NCBI GenBank assembly: GCA_050011895.1
Contig: JBEKIF010000033.1
Coordinates: 74,633-138,632, forward strand
Reading direction: 5' to 3'
DNA length: 64,000 nt
Source of the DNA: DATBGO01 sp050011895
Lineage (GTDB): Bacteria > Actinomycetota > Actinomycetes > Streptosporangiales > Streptosporangiaceae
Of this stretch, positions 24,410-31,684 are shown piece by piece. Below the pieces are notes generated by a model. The model was not told where the DNA came from and searched no databases. It worked only from the letters and a program-made list of their open reading frames with translations. The first letter of the stretch is position 1. Every line of letters begins with the position of its first letter. A program made the position numbers and the translations under genes.

Positions 24410-25381
24410 GTGAACAACTGGCTACGCAAGGTCACTAAGGTACAGCTTGCCCCGCCCGGCGCGGCCGTGCGCCGGGCTCTGATGGTACTAGCCGCAGCTC
24501 TGCCAATCGTGGTGCTCGCCGCTTTCCTCGGCGGGATGCCCGGCACGGTCTGGGCCGTGCTCGGCCTGGTCACCGGTGCTACCTCCCGGGCGTTCCTGGA
24601 TACGGCCCGCAGCGCGGCGCTGGCGCTTGCTATCGCGGGGCTGGTCGCCGCAGCCACCTCGGTAGCGGGCACGGCTGTGCCAGTCGGGCTAATCGTCGCG
24701 GGGGCCGCGCTGCTCGGCGGACTTGCGGACCGGTGGTCGGCAGGCTCGGCAACCCTGGCCCCCGTCACGGCTGCCATTGCCGGAACCGGGTCCTTGTCCG
24801 GGCCACCCGGCCTGAGCTGGTGGGAAGCGGCCAGCTGGATCCTGGCCGGCGCTGCCTACGGGATTGCCGCCTTGGCGCTGCTGCGCACCCGCCCGCGCCC
24901 CAGGCAAGTCGAGGCGAGAAGGGCAGCCGCGCACGCCGCCATGCTCGCGGCCCTGTGCGGCGCCGCCGCGGGCCTCGCTGTGGCGTTCGGGCTGCCGCAC
25001 GGCTACTGGATTGTCCTCAGCCTCGCATCCACACTGCGGCCGGTCGTCAGGGAATCGCCCCGAAGAGCCGTCCAGCGGATAACCGGAACCCTGCTGGGCG
25101 TGCTGATTCCGATTCCGCTTGTTTATTTTCTGCCTTCGGCGGCACTTATACCGATCGCCGCGCTGAGCACGCTCGCCTTAGTTTCATATCTATTTGCTGG
25201 CGAATATACGCGCGAGGCAGTATTCATGACAGTTACTCTGGTCATTGTCACGTCTGGTGGCGTGAAGGCCAGCGCCATCGCCGTCGGCGAGATCCGGCTG
25301 GCCTGGACGATCCTCGGGGCACTGGTGGCCGGGGCAGCCGCAACCGCCCTGTGGCGGCTCGAGCGCGACTGGCCGGACTGA
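24410..25381 (+). CDS. FUSC-family membrane protein
   Basis: About 323 residues from GTG 24410; the region before has no good start. Two blocks of membrane helices (about 22-150 and 185-315) with the FUSC core HGYWIVLSLASTLRPVVRES and AVQRITGTLLGVLIPIPLVY. FUSC proteins (aromatic acid exporter, fusaric-acid resistance) move small aromatic acids outward. Divergent from the SQD1-like gene. Confidence 0.78.
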   Translation: MNNWLRKVTKVQLAPPGAAVRRALMVLAAALPIVVLAAFLGGMPGTVWAVLGLVTGATSRAFLDTARSAALALAIAGLVAAATSVAGTAVPVGLIVAGAALLGGLADRWSAGSATLAPVTAAIAGTGSLSGPPGLSWWEAASWILAGAAYGIAALALLRTRPRPRQVEARRAAAHAAMLAALCGAAAGLAVAFGLPHGYWIVLSLASTLRPVVRESPRRAVQRITGTLLGVLIPIPLVYFLPSAALIPIAALSTLALVSYLFAGEYTREAVFMTVTLVIVTSGGVKASAIAVGEIRLAWTILGALVAGAAATALWRLERDWPD

Positions 25382-25564
25382 GGCGGCGCGCAGTCCCGCG
25401 CCGGTGCTCCCGCCCGGGCGCCGCCAGCCTGACCTGGGCAAGGGCGGCCCTGAGGACGGTCGGTATGCTCAGCGGCATGCTGCCGAGCGCTGTCCGCTGA
25501 CGTGTGGATGAATGTGGATGAATAGAGCACTGCCGGGCTGGTCTGCGCCCGGCATCGCACGTCG

Positions 25565-26452
25565 ATGAAACGCGCAGCCGTGGTGGCCAACCCCACGAAG
25601 CATGAGGACCGCGAGGGATTCAGGGACGTGGTCTGCGCGGCGATGTCCGCGCACGGCTGGAGCGAGCCGTTGTGGCTGGAGACGACGGTCGATGATCCTG
25701 GCACGGGGCAGGCGAGGACGGCTCTGACGGCGAAAGTCGACCTGGTGCTGGCCAGCGGTGGCGACGGCACCGTCACGGCGTGCGCGGCGGCGGTGGCGGG
25801 CAGCGGCGTACCTCTTGCGGTAGTCCCGGCCGGGACGGGAAATTTGCTTGCCCGCAATCTCGGGTTGCCGCTCGGAGTCGACGAAGCGCTAGTCGTGGCG
25901 CTCACCGGCGCCGACAGAGAGCTTGATGTGGGCGTCGCGAACGGCAGGCCATTCATCGTTATGGCGGGCCTTGGTTTCGACGCGAGAATGCTGGACGGCG
26001 CCAGCGGGCCACTCAAGAAGCACATGGGGTGGGCGGCCTACGTCTTGTCGGCCTTGCAGCATCTGCAGGACCGGCCGGTGCGGGTCACGCTGCGGGCCGA
26101 TGGCGGCCCGCCGCTCAGGCGGCGGGCCAACGCAGTGATCATCGGCAACGTCGGCTCGCTGCAGGCGGGCATCCCGCTGCTCCCGGATGCGAACCCAGCC
26201 GACGGGCTGCTGGACGCCGTGGTGCTGACGGCCCGGGGGTGGACCGCCTGGCTGGCTCTTTCGGCGCACGTGCTGCTCCGACGGCGCGCTACCGGCCGCC
26301 TCGCCCGCATTGCGTTCCATGAACTCTGCGTCGACGTGGCCCGCAAGCAGCCGTGGCAGCTCGACGGCGAAGTCGTCGGCCGCACCTGGCAGCTGGTAGT
26401 CACGGTGCATGAGGGCAAGCTGTGCCTTCGCGTGCCAGCCGCTTCCAGGTAA
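25565..26452 (+). CDS. Diacylglycerol kinase-family lipid kinase
   Basis: 295 residues. The catalytic-domain signature ASGGDGTVTACAAAV near 65 and VPAGTGNLLARNLGLPLG near 90 bind ATP and are intact; the second domain includes MAGLGFDARML and LDGEVVG near the C-terminus, a usual end of DagK/YegS proteins. Expected reaction: phosphorylation of diacylglycerol or a sphingoid-like lipid at the membrane. The Shine-Dalgarno is weak. Confidence 0.9.
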   Translation: MKRAAVVANPTKHEDREGFRDVVCAAMSAHGWSEPLWLETTVDDPGTGQARTALTAKVDLVLASGGDGTVTACAAAVAGSGVPLAVVPAGTGNLLARNLGLPLGVDEALVVALTGADRELDVGVANGRPFIVMAGLGFDARMLDGASGPLKKHMGWAAYVLSALQHLQDRPVRVTLRADGGPPLRRRANAVIIGNVGSLQAGIPLLPDANPADGLLDAVVLTARGWTAWLALSAHVLLRRRATGRLARIAFHELCVDVARKQPWQLDGEVVGRTWQLVVTVHEGKLCLRVPAASR

Positions 26453-26601
26453 CCCGGCGGCGCGGACGAAAGCTGGCGGCGGGCGCCAGGGAAGACCAGG
26501 GCCAGGGGCATCCGGGGCGGCCCGCCGCGGTTAGTCCATCGTTGTTACCTTGGCGTCACCGCAAGGCATGCTGCTGGTTTGCTGGAAACGGCCGGCCGGG
26601 C

Positions 26602-27507
26602 TCAGTCTGTTCCTGCTGTTCCTGGCGGTCTTTCGACCGGTACCCGGTGGGGCGCGCCGCGGAGGCGCTCAGGCTGGCGAGACAGCCGCTGGTGGCGGGC
26701 CCGCTCCGGCGCGACCGGGCTGGCGGCCTCCTCGACATCGGTGCGGCTGATCGCCAGGTAGGCGACGAATCCGACGATCACAATGGTCAGGCCGAGGGCG
26801 ACCGGACCGCGCCCCATGTTGAGGCCGCCCAGTGAGTGCGGCACCGCCATCCAGTCCGCGGATGAGGCACCGAGCGGCCGGGTCACGATGTAGGCGAACC
26901 AGAAGGCCACGATGGGGTTCAGGTTGAACCGCCAGTAGCCGATGGCCGGGACGGCGATGAGCACGGTGAACAGGATCCCCGAGGCCAGGTAGCCCAGGTG
27001 CAGGGTCATCGCGGTCAGGTCACCGGCAGCGGTGCCGAGCGCGAAGGTAGCCAGCACGGTGGCCCAGTAGAACACCTCCCGGCGCGGCGTGTAGATGCTG
27101 TGGATGGACAGCGTCTTCTCGGTCCGGAACCAGACGACGAAGATCACGCCCAGGGCGGCGGCGAAGAACGGGGTGGACACCGCGTAAGGCACGCCAAGTT
27201 CGATGTGCAGCCCGTCGGCCGCCATCGTGCCGAACACCGCGACGATGACGACGGCCGTCCAGTAGACCCAGGCCATATACCGGCGGACCCGGAACTGGAC
27301 CAGCAGCGCGGCCACAAAAGCCGTCAGGCCCAGGGCGCCGGCGATCACCGGGCCGAAGCGGTGGGCCAGGTAATCCGAGGTTGCCTCGCCCATGCCGGTC
27401 GTGAGGACCTTGGTGATCCAGAAGAAGACCGTGATCTGCGGGACCTTGCTGAGCGGGCGCGGGGCGGGCACGGTCGGCCTGGCTTGTCGCGGCCGGTCTG
27501 TCGTCAC
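26602..27507 (-). CDS. COG4705-type membrane protein
   Basis: 301 residues with about 8 helices. SKVPQITVFFWITKVLTTGM and GEATSDYLAH, plus FWFAYIVTRPLGASSADWMA, are typical for the COG4705 family, found in many soil bacteria without a settled function. The C-terminal 45 residues are soluble and Arg/Pro-rich. Confidence 0.8.
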   Translation of the reverse strand: MTTDRPRQARPTVPAPRPLSKVPQITVFFWITKVLTTGMGEATSDYLAHRFGPVIAGALGLTAFVAALLVQFRVRRYMAWVYWTAVVIVAVFGTMAADGLHIELGVPYAVSTPFFAAALGVIFVVWFRTEKTLSIHSIYTPRREVFYWATVLATFALGTAAGDLTAMTLHLGYLASGILFTVLIAVPAIGYWRFNLNPIVAFWFAYIVTRPLGASSADWMAVPHSLGGLNMGRGPVALGLTIVIVGFVAYLAISRTDVEEAASPVAPERARHQRLSRQPERLRGAPHRVPVERPPGTAGTD

Positions 27508-27593
27508 GGCCGCAAGGATGCCACATCTACGCCGGGTCAGGTTATGGTACCTGGCGGGCTGATGCCGTGGCCGACCGTTCGGAGGGGCAGATC

Positions 27594-28010
27594 GTGGACT
27601 GGAAGCTTGAGGTAGTCGTGGTTCCTGTGTCGGACGTGGACCGCGCCAAGGCCTTCTACACCGACCAGGCCGGCTTCAATCTTGATGTCGACCACCGGGC
27701 TGGGGACGACTTCCGCGTTGTGCAGCTGACGCCGCCAGGCTCGTCGTGCTCGATCACGATCATGCGGAACACCAACGCGGCGGGCTCCGTTCAAGGCCTG
27801 CATCTTGTCGTCTCCGACATCGACGCTGCCCGCGGGGAGCTCGCCGGGCGTGGCACTGATGTCGGCGAGATCTTCCATTTCGAGTCGGGCAGCCAGGTGC
27901 CAGGTCCTGATCCGCAGCGCAGCGACTACGGCTCGTTCTTTTCCTTCGGTGACCCGGACGGCAACAGCTGGCTTGTCCAGGAGGTCAAGCGAGCGGGACC
28001 CGGAGGGTGA
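27594..28010 (+). CDS. VOC-family (glyoxalase-like) protein
   Basis: 138 residues from GTG 27594, with GGAGGGG at 6 nt; a GTG nine codons earlier lacks one. Two beta-alpha-beta-beta-beta units: KLEVVVVPVSDVDRAKAFYT and QGLHLVVSDIDAARGELAGR, ending FSFGDPDGNSWLVQEV, the usual VOC end. A metal-binding Glu/His set is only partly visible, so an antibiotic-binding or isomerase role is equally possible. Confidence 0.85.
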   Translation: MDWKLEVVVVPVSDVDRAKAFYTDQAGFNLDVDHRAGDDFRVVQLTPPGSSCSITIMRNTNAAGSVQGLHLVVSDIDAARGELAGRGTDVGEIFHFESGSQVPGPDPQRSDYGSFFSFGDPDGNSWLVQEVKRAGPGG

Positions 28011-28011
28011 C

Positions 28012-28347
28012 CTAAGCGCTGCGCGCTCCGGCGCGCAGCAGGTTGAGCCGCCGCACGCGCGGGACCTGGCGCGGAACCGGGGCTTCCGGCTGGGCCGGGG
28101 CAGCATTGACAGGATCTGCGCGAGCCACGAATACCTGCGGGCTGATGGTATGCAGCGCGGATAGCAGTGCGCCGAGCCCATCGTCGTGGCTGAGTTCGAG
28201 CACGACATCGCCGGTTAGCTCGGCGGTATCGGCGGCCCTGGGCATCAGCCTGACCTGCCTGACTGGCTGGCCGGCGAGTGCCTCGTTCAGCAATGCATGG
28301 CTGCCCGGGTCGCCGGGCAGGGTGATCCGGATTCTCCAGATGGACAT
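28012..28347 (-). CDS. Hypothetical protein
   Basis: 111 residues from an ATG with CGAGG at 6 nt. Residues 1-75 look like an ACT-like alpha/beta unit (MSIWRIRITLPGDPGSHALL, then GDVVLELSHDDGLGALLSAL); the tail is Pro/Arg-rich and disordered. It meets the VOC gene tail to tail with one base between the stops. No family is recognised. Confidence 0.6.
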   Translation of the reverse strand: MSIWRIRITLPGDPGSHALLNEALAGQPVRQVRLMPRAADTAELTGDVVLELSHDDGLGALLSALHTISPQVFVARADPVNAAPAQPEAPVPRQVPRVRRLNLLRAGARSA

Positions 28348-28586
28348 AACAGGCCTCGCAGTCTTCGCGTGCTCATAGTCCCGACGGTGCCGGTGCCCCG
28401 TTGCAGAAGTGATTCCGGCTCGTAACGACTCCGTGAACGCTCAGCAGGCGCGACCAGGGTGACTGATTCCAGAGGCCAGGAAAACCAGCCGGACCTGGCT
28501 TGCTCAGGCGCGTCCGACGACCACGAGCGTGTTACCGTCCGGGTCGTGGACGGAGAACACGGGGGCACGGCGATCTGGAGGCAGAC

Positions 28587-28895
28587 ATGTTCGGACTGTC
28601 TGTGCGGTTCACGTGCAAGGACGGGGCCAGCGCCCGGGCGTATGACCGGCTGGTCGCCCAGACCGTGGCGGGAATCCGCGCCCACGAGCCGGGAACGCTG
28701 GTCTACGCGGTGCACACCGTCAGGGACGAGCCGCTGCAGCGCATCTTCTATGAGCTGTACCGCGATGAGGAGGCATTCGAGGCGCACGAGGCCGCGCCAC
28801 ACACCCGCCGGTATCTGGCCGAACGGGGCCAGTACCTGGCCAGCACCGAGGTTGACTGGCTGACCTTGCAGACCGGCAAAGGCACAGATGGGTGA
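28587..28895 (+). CDS. ABM-domain monooxygenase-like protein
   Basis: 102 residues from ATG 28587 with GGAGG at 5 nt. Dimeric alpha/beta-barrel pattern of the antibiotic biosynthesis monooxygenase family: FGLSVRFTCKDGASARAYDR, EPGTLVYAVHTVRDEPLQRI, FYELYRDEEAFEAHEAAPHT. Members oxidise quinols or simply bind small aromatics without cofactor. Confidence 0.85.
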   Translation: MFGLSVRFTCKDGASARAYDRLVAQTVAGIRAHEPGTLVYAVHTVRDEPLQRIFYELYRDEEAFEAHEAAPHTRRYLAERGQYLASTEVDWLTLQTGKGTDG

Positions 28896-29072
28896 GCGCC
28901 ACCGCGAATCAGCGCCGGAGCCATTTTTCGGGGGCCGGCGGCAGCGCGGCGAACGCGCAGGCCCATCAGCGCCTGGGATGGGCCTTCGCGTTCACTTCGA
29001 TCGACGCCTGGTCTGACCTGATTCCGCGGATTCGGGTCTGAGCAGGACGCTATGGCACCTGGCCCGCGACGG

Positions 29073-29315
29073 TCATATTTTACCGAAACTATCGAATTCT
29101 CCGTTTCGCACTCCTCCGAGGAATGCATTCCATTCGCCCGATGTGAATCGGAGAACCGGACCTTCGGAGTCCTTGCTGTCGCGAACACCAATCTCGCCAT
29201 CAGGCAGGCTTGCCACCTCGACGCAATTGCTGTTAGAGAAACTCAGGGAACTCTTCATCCAGGACGAATCTGAACCGGGCCTTCCCGGACGGCCCGCGAG
29301 CGTAACTCTTCCCAC
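29073..29315 (-). CDS. DUF397 protein
   Basis: 80 residues from a GTG. The family motif is clear: SSWMKSSLSFSNSNCVEVA, IGVRDSKDSEGPVLRFTSGE, WNAFLGGVRNGEFD. DUF397 proteins are small partners of Scr1/WhiJ-type HTH regulators (BldB/AbaA-like systems) and usually follow them directly. Here the HTH gene ends 358 bp upstream on the same strand. Confidence 0.92.
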   Translation of the reverse strand: MGRVTLAGRPGRPGSDSSWMKSSLSFSNSNCVEVASLPDGEIGVRDSKDSEGPVLRFTSGEWNAFLGGVRNGEFDSFGKI

Positions 29316-29673
29316 GTCCTTACCTCGCTGAATGTCGTGTGATTAATGGCCTAAACCTTGCGACTACCTAGAGTAGCCTATCAGCTACTTAACGCACCCG
29401 CTGGGTATCTGACCAGGTTGCGTCCACGGATGTGGTGTCGGGTGTCCCCGCAGGCAGGCTGGCGTCGTGAGGAGAGGTCGTGAGGAGAGACGGCCGACGG
29501 CGCGGGGGCCACTGCTGTACAGCGTCGATGACCGGCCGGACAGCGCTTAGGTGCAGGCCCATTACGATCAGGGCGCTGGACGCTTTAGCCCGCCCAGGCC
29601 ACCTTGCCCCAGGATGTGACCGTCGCCGCGATTACCGCCTAAAGTCCAGACCGAGAATGATGCGGTGCCGTGT
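29316..29673. other. Intergenic, 358 bp, between Scr1 regulator and DUF397
   Basis: No gene is seen. It has an A/T-rich patch at 29336-29400, probably the DUF397 promoter, and a short direct repeat gtcgtgaggaga twice at about 29464-29488. Confidence 0.5.
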
Positions 29674-30576
29674 TCACACCACGCCGCGGGACGCGACCTC
29701 TGACCAATGCGACTCAGCCGTCTCGAGTATGAGGGCTCTGGACGACGCCGTATCCAGCGACGCACCGACGAGGATCTGAAATGCGAGCCTTTGCAAGTAG
29801 GTCTCTCTCTCGCCTTCCACGGAGAAGTCGTTCTTCAAGTGTTCAGTGCTCACCACATCTTGCAGCATAGCATCGCCATCTGGCCCAAATCGGAATATAA
29901 CAAATGACTCTCCGAAAACCGCATGCTGCGCGTCAAGGGGCAGGATCTGCAACGTTACGTTTGGCCGGTCAGCCTCATACACGAGCCGCTGAAGCTGCTC
30001 ATACATCACCAGCTCATCGCCGATCCGGCGCCTCAGGATCGACTCATCGAGCACGACTGAAAGCTGAAGCCCCGGTTCGCGAGCCAGCACCTGCTGGCGT
30101 TGCATCCGGACCTTGACCAGCCGCTCGATCATGCCTGGTGCGATCGGCTCGACCTGGTTGTAGCTGCTAATTATGTGCCTAGCGTAAGCTTCTGTCTGTA
30201 AAAGGCCAGTTACAACCTCAACGTGCCATATAGCAATCGAACTTGCCTCATTCTCGAGGCCAATGAACTGCTGATAGTCGGCAGAAAGGACATCTGCTAG
30301 TTCCTCCCACCATCCCTTCCGGGTCGCATCCTCGGCGAGCGAGAGGAGGAGCGCTCGACGGGATCCAGTGATCTCGTAGTAATCGAGCAGTCTCCCGACT
30401 TCCTGTGGCTTCAATCCTGTCCTGGCCAACTCGTATCTGCTGATCTTGGATGGCGACCATTTCAACGCCGCGGCGACCGTATCTCCGCTCTTGCCCTTAC
30501 TCTCCCTGATCCCGCGCAGCTCCGCGGCAAGTCGGCGGCGCCGTACCGTGGGGCTTCCTGGCACGGTCATCGGCAT
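29674..30576 (-). CDS. Scr1/WhiJ-type HTH regulator with DUF5753 domain
   Basis: 300 residues from ATG 30576 (or ATG 30570); GAGAGGAAGG precedes both. An XRE-type HTH at about 10-65 (RLAAELRGIRESKGKSGDTV, KWSPSKISRYELARTGLKPQ) is followed by the C-terminal domain with WEELADVLSADYQQFIGLEN, EVVTGLLQTEAYARHI and VGASLDTASSRALI, typical for the family. In Streptomyces these regulators act with DUF397 proteins in development and antibiotic control. A/T-rich palindromes lie upstream. Confidence 0.92.
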   Translation of the reverse strand: MPMTVPGSPTVRRRRLAAELRGIRESKGKSGDTVAAALKWSPSKISRYELARTGLKPQEVGRLLDYYEITGSRRALLLSLAEDATRKGWWEELADVLSADYQQFIGLENEASSIAIWHVEVVTGLLQTEAYARHIISSYNQVEPIAPGMIERLVKVRMQRQQVLAREPGLQLSVVLDESILRRRIGDELVMYEQLQRLVYEADRPNVTLQILPLDAQHAVFGESFVIFRFGPDGDAMLQDVVSTEHLKNDFSVEGERETYLQRLAFQILVGASLDTASSRALILETAESHWSEVASRGVV

Positions 30577-30610
30577 CCCTTCCTCTCGGTGCCGCGCGAG
30601 CGGGACCAGT

Positions 30611-30657
30611 GTGACTGTCACGCAGATTTTACCTAGCGGCGATAATGAAACTTTCAT
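30611..30657. promoter_or_regulatory. Two small palindromes upstream of the Scr1 regulator
   Basis: GTGACTGTCAC (30611-30621) and ATGAAACTTTCAT (30645-30657) are perfect palindromes around a central base, 35-80 bp before the start at 30576, in a locally A/T-rich patch. They are candidate autoregulatory operators; no experimental support can be seen. Confidence 0.35.
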
Positions 30658-31164
30658 CACATACCGGGATCCAGCGTAGCCAAACCTCGCCAACGCGGAC
30701 GAGGCAAAGATTGGAACTAGTGGTACGGCCCGCCACCCGCCGATTCCAACGGAGGTAGCTCGCTGATAGCTGCGGTGTCCGTGGCGAACCGCGTGCGCTC
30801 TCCACCGCGCCGGGTCATCGTCGTCCCGCTCGCCGATGTCGAGGTAGAACGCCCAGAGCAGCTCGCCGGGCAGGGTCAGCGAAGCGCCGCGGCGAGGAGT
30901 AGCCCACCGACGGCGAGGCCGGCGACCCCGCCGCCCTTGGCCGCCATGATGACGCTGCCGGGGCTGCGGGCTGGCCGGGTTGTCCAGGGCGAAAGAGGGC
31001 GCGGGCAGCCAGGGCGAGAGCCCGCTGCCTGCTGCCCTCGGCCGCCGGCCATGACACGGAGGCGGCCATGACACGGAGGCAGCCCGAGGCGGGACATGGC
31101 CAGCACTTCCGAGCCGGTGACGCTCAGCCCACCTGCGCCACCGCTAGTCGTATGTTCTGTTAGC
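30658..31164. other. Gene-poor stretch, about 500 bp
   Basis: No convincing gene. On the leftward strand a short hydrophobic peptide (MAAKGGGVAGLAVGGLLLAA) is followed in another frame by LPGELLWAFYLDIGERDDDD, which together look like debris of a membrane-anchored protein. A 16-18 bp direct duplication (ccatgacacggaggcgg) is at about 31049-31082. Confidence 0.35.
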
Positions 31165-31329
31165 TCACGTGTGATAAAGGGTGTTGGGGCTCGCGCAAAC
31201 GGCAGCTGCCGGAAGGTGGGCACTGGTGTCGTGCCCGGCCGCAGCGGACATTGCCGGCCCGGTTAGCAGTGAGCCGGCCACGCCGAGCGCCAGCATAGCG
31301 GGAATAATGATGGCTCGCCCGATGCGCAT
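31165..31329 (-). CDS. Small secreted peptide precursor
   Basis: 54 residues from ATG 31329, with GGAGG at 4 nt. A clear signal peptide (MRIGRAIIIPAMLALGVAGS followed by an AxA-type site near AMSAAAG) leaves a mature part of about 27 residues rich in Ala/His/Ser that ends PNTLYHT. It is similar in style to tiny secreted actinobacterial proteins of unknown role. The divergent region upstream contains the palindromes at 31542-31609. Confidence 0.65.
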   Translation of the reverse strand: MRIGRAIIIPAMLALGVAGSLLTGPAMSAAAGHDTSAHLPAAAVCASPNTLYHT

Positions 31330-31541
31330 GATTCCTCCATGGCGATTCCGGAGGCCAGCAGCCCGTTGCACGGCCCTGTCAGCCTGCGCGGCGTACCTAC
31401 GACATGTGGAGTTATTTCCCAGCTCCGGTATATTTCATGCACCCCGGCAACCATTTCTCGTACGTAGCGGAACAATAGAATTTTCCAGTCCTTATTGCAA
31501 AGCAATATTCTCACCTTCGTGCGGAGTAATGTTTGCGTGCC

Positions 31542-31579
31542 CGTGCACTGCAAGTCCCGAGAAACTTGCAGTGCACGGT
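31542..31579. promoter_or_regulatory. Perfect 15-bp inverted repeat (38-bp palindrome)
   Basis: CCGTGCACTGCAAGT at 31542-31556 and its exact reverse complement at 31565-31579 flank an 8-nt loop. It lies in an A/T-rich intergenic region, 106 bp before the LuxR/ATPase start and about 210 bp before the divergent secreted-peptide start. As it precedes both genes it is more likely an operator or attenuator than a terminator. Confidence 0.85.
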
Positions 31580-31588
31580 GCGGCAGTG

Positions 31589-31609
31589 CTAGCAATGCCA
31601 TTGCTAGCG
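31589..31609. promoter_or_regulatory. Second perfect palindrome, 9-bp arms
   Basis: GCTAGCAAT (31589-31597), loop gcc, ATTGCTAGC (31601-31609). It follows the 38-bp palindrome by 9 bp and would be a compact operator for a dimeric regulator or a second RNA hairpin. Confidence 0.8.
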
Positions 31610-31672
31610 GCAGGCGGATCTGGCTGATGACCTAGACCGAAAACGCCGCTTGTGTCCATAATGTTCTAGTAG

Positions 31673-31678
31673 TAAAAT
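31673..31678 (+). promoter_or_regulatory. Candidate -10 of a leaderless promoter
   Basis: TAAAAT ends 6 nt before the GTG at 31685, and no Shine-Dalgarno precedes that GTG. This spacing fits a transcript starting at the first base of the start codon. Confidence 0.4.
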
Positions 31679-31684
31679 CCGTGC

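Noticed and set aside
31542..31609. Integron attC site or rho-independent terminator
   Set aside because: No integrase or cassette array nearby, no R'/R'' core sites, and no gene ends before it in either direction.
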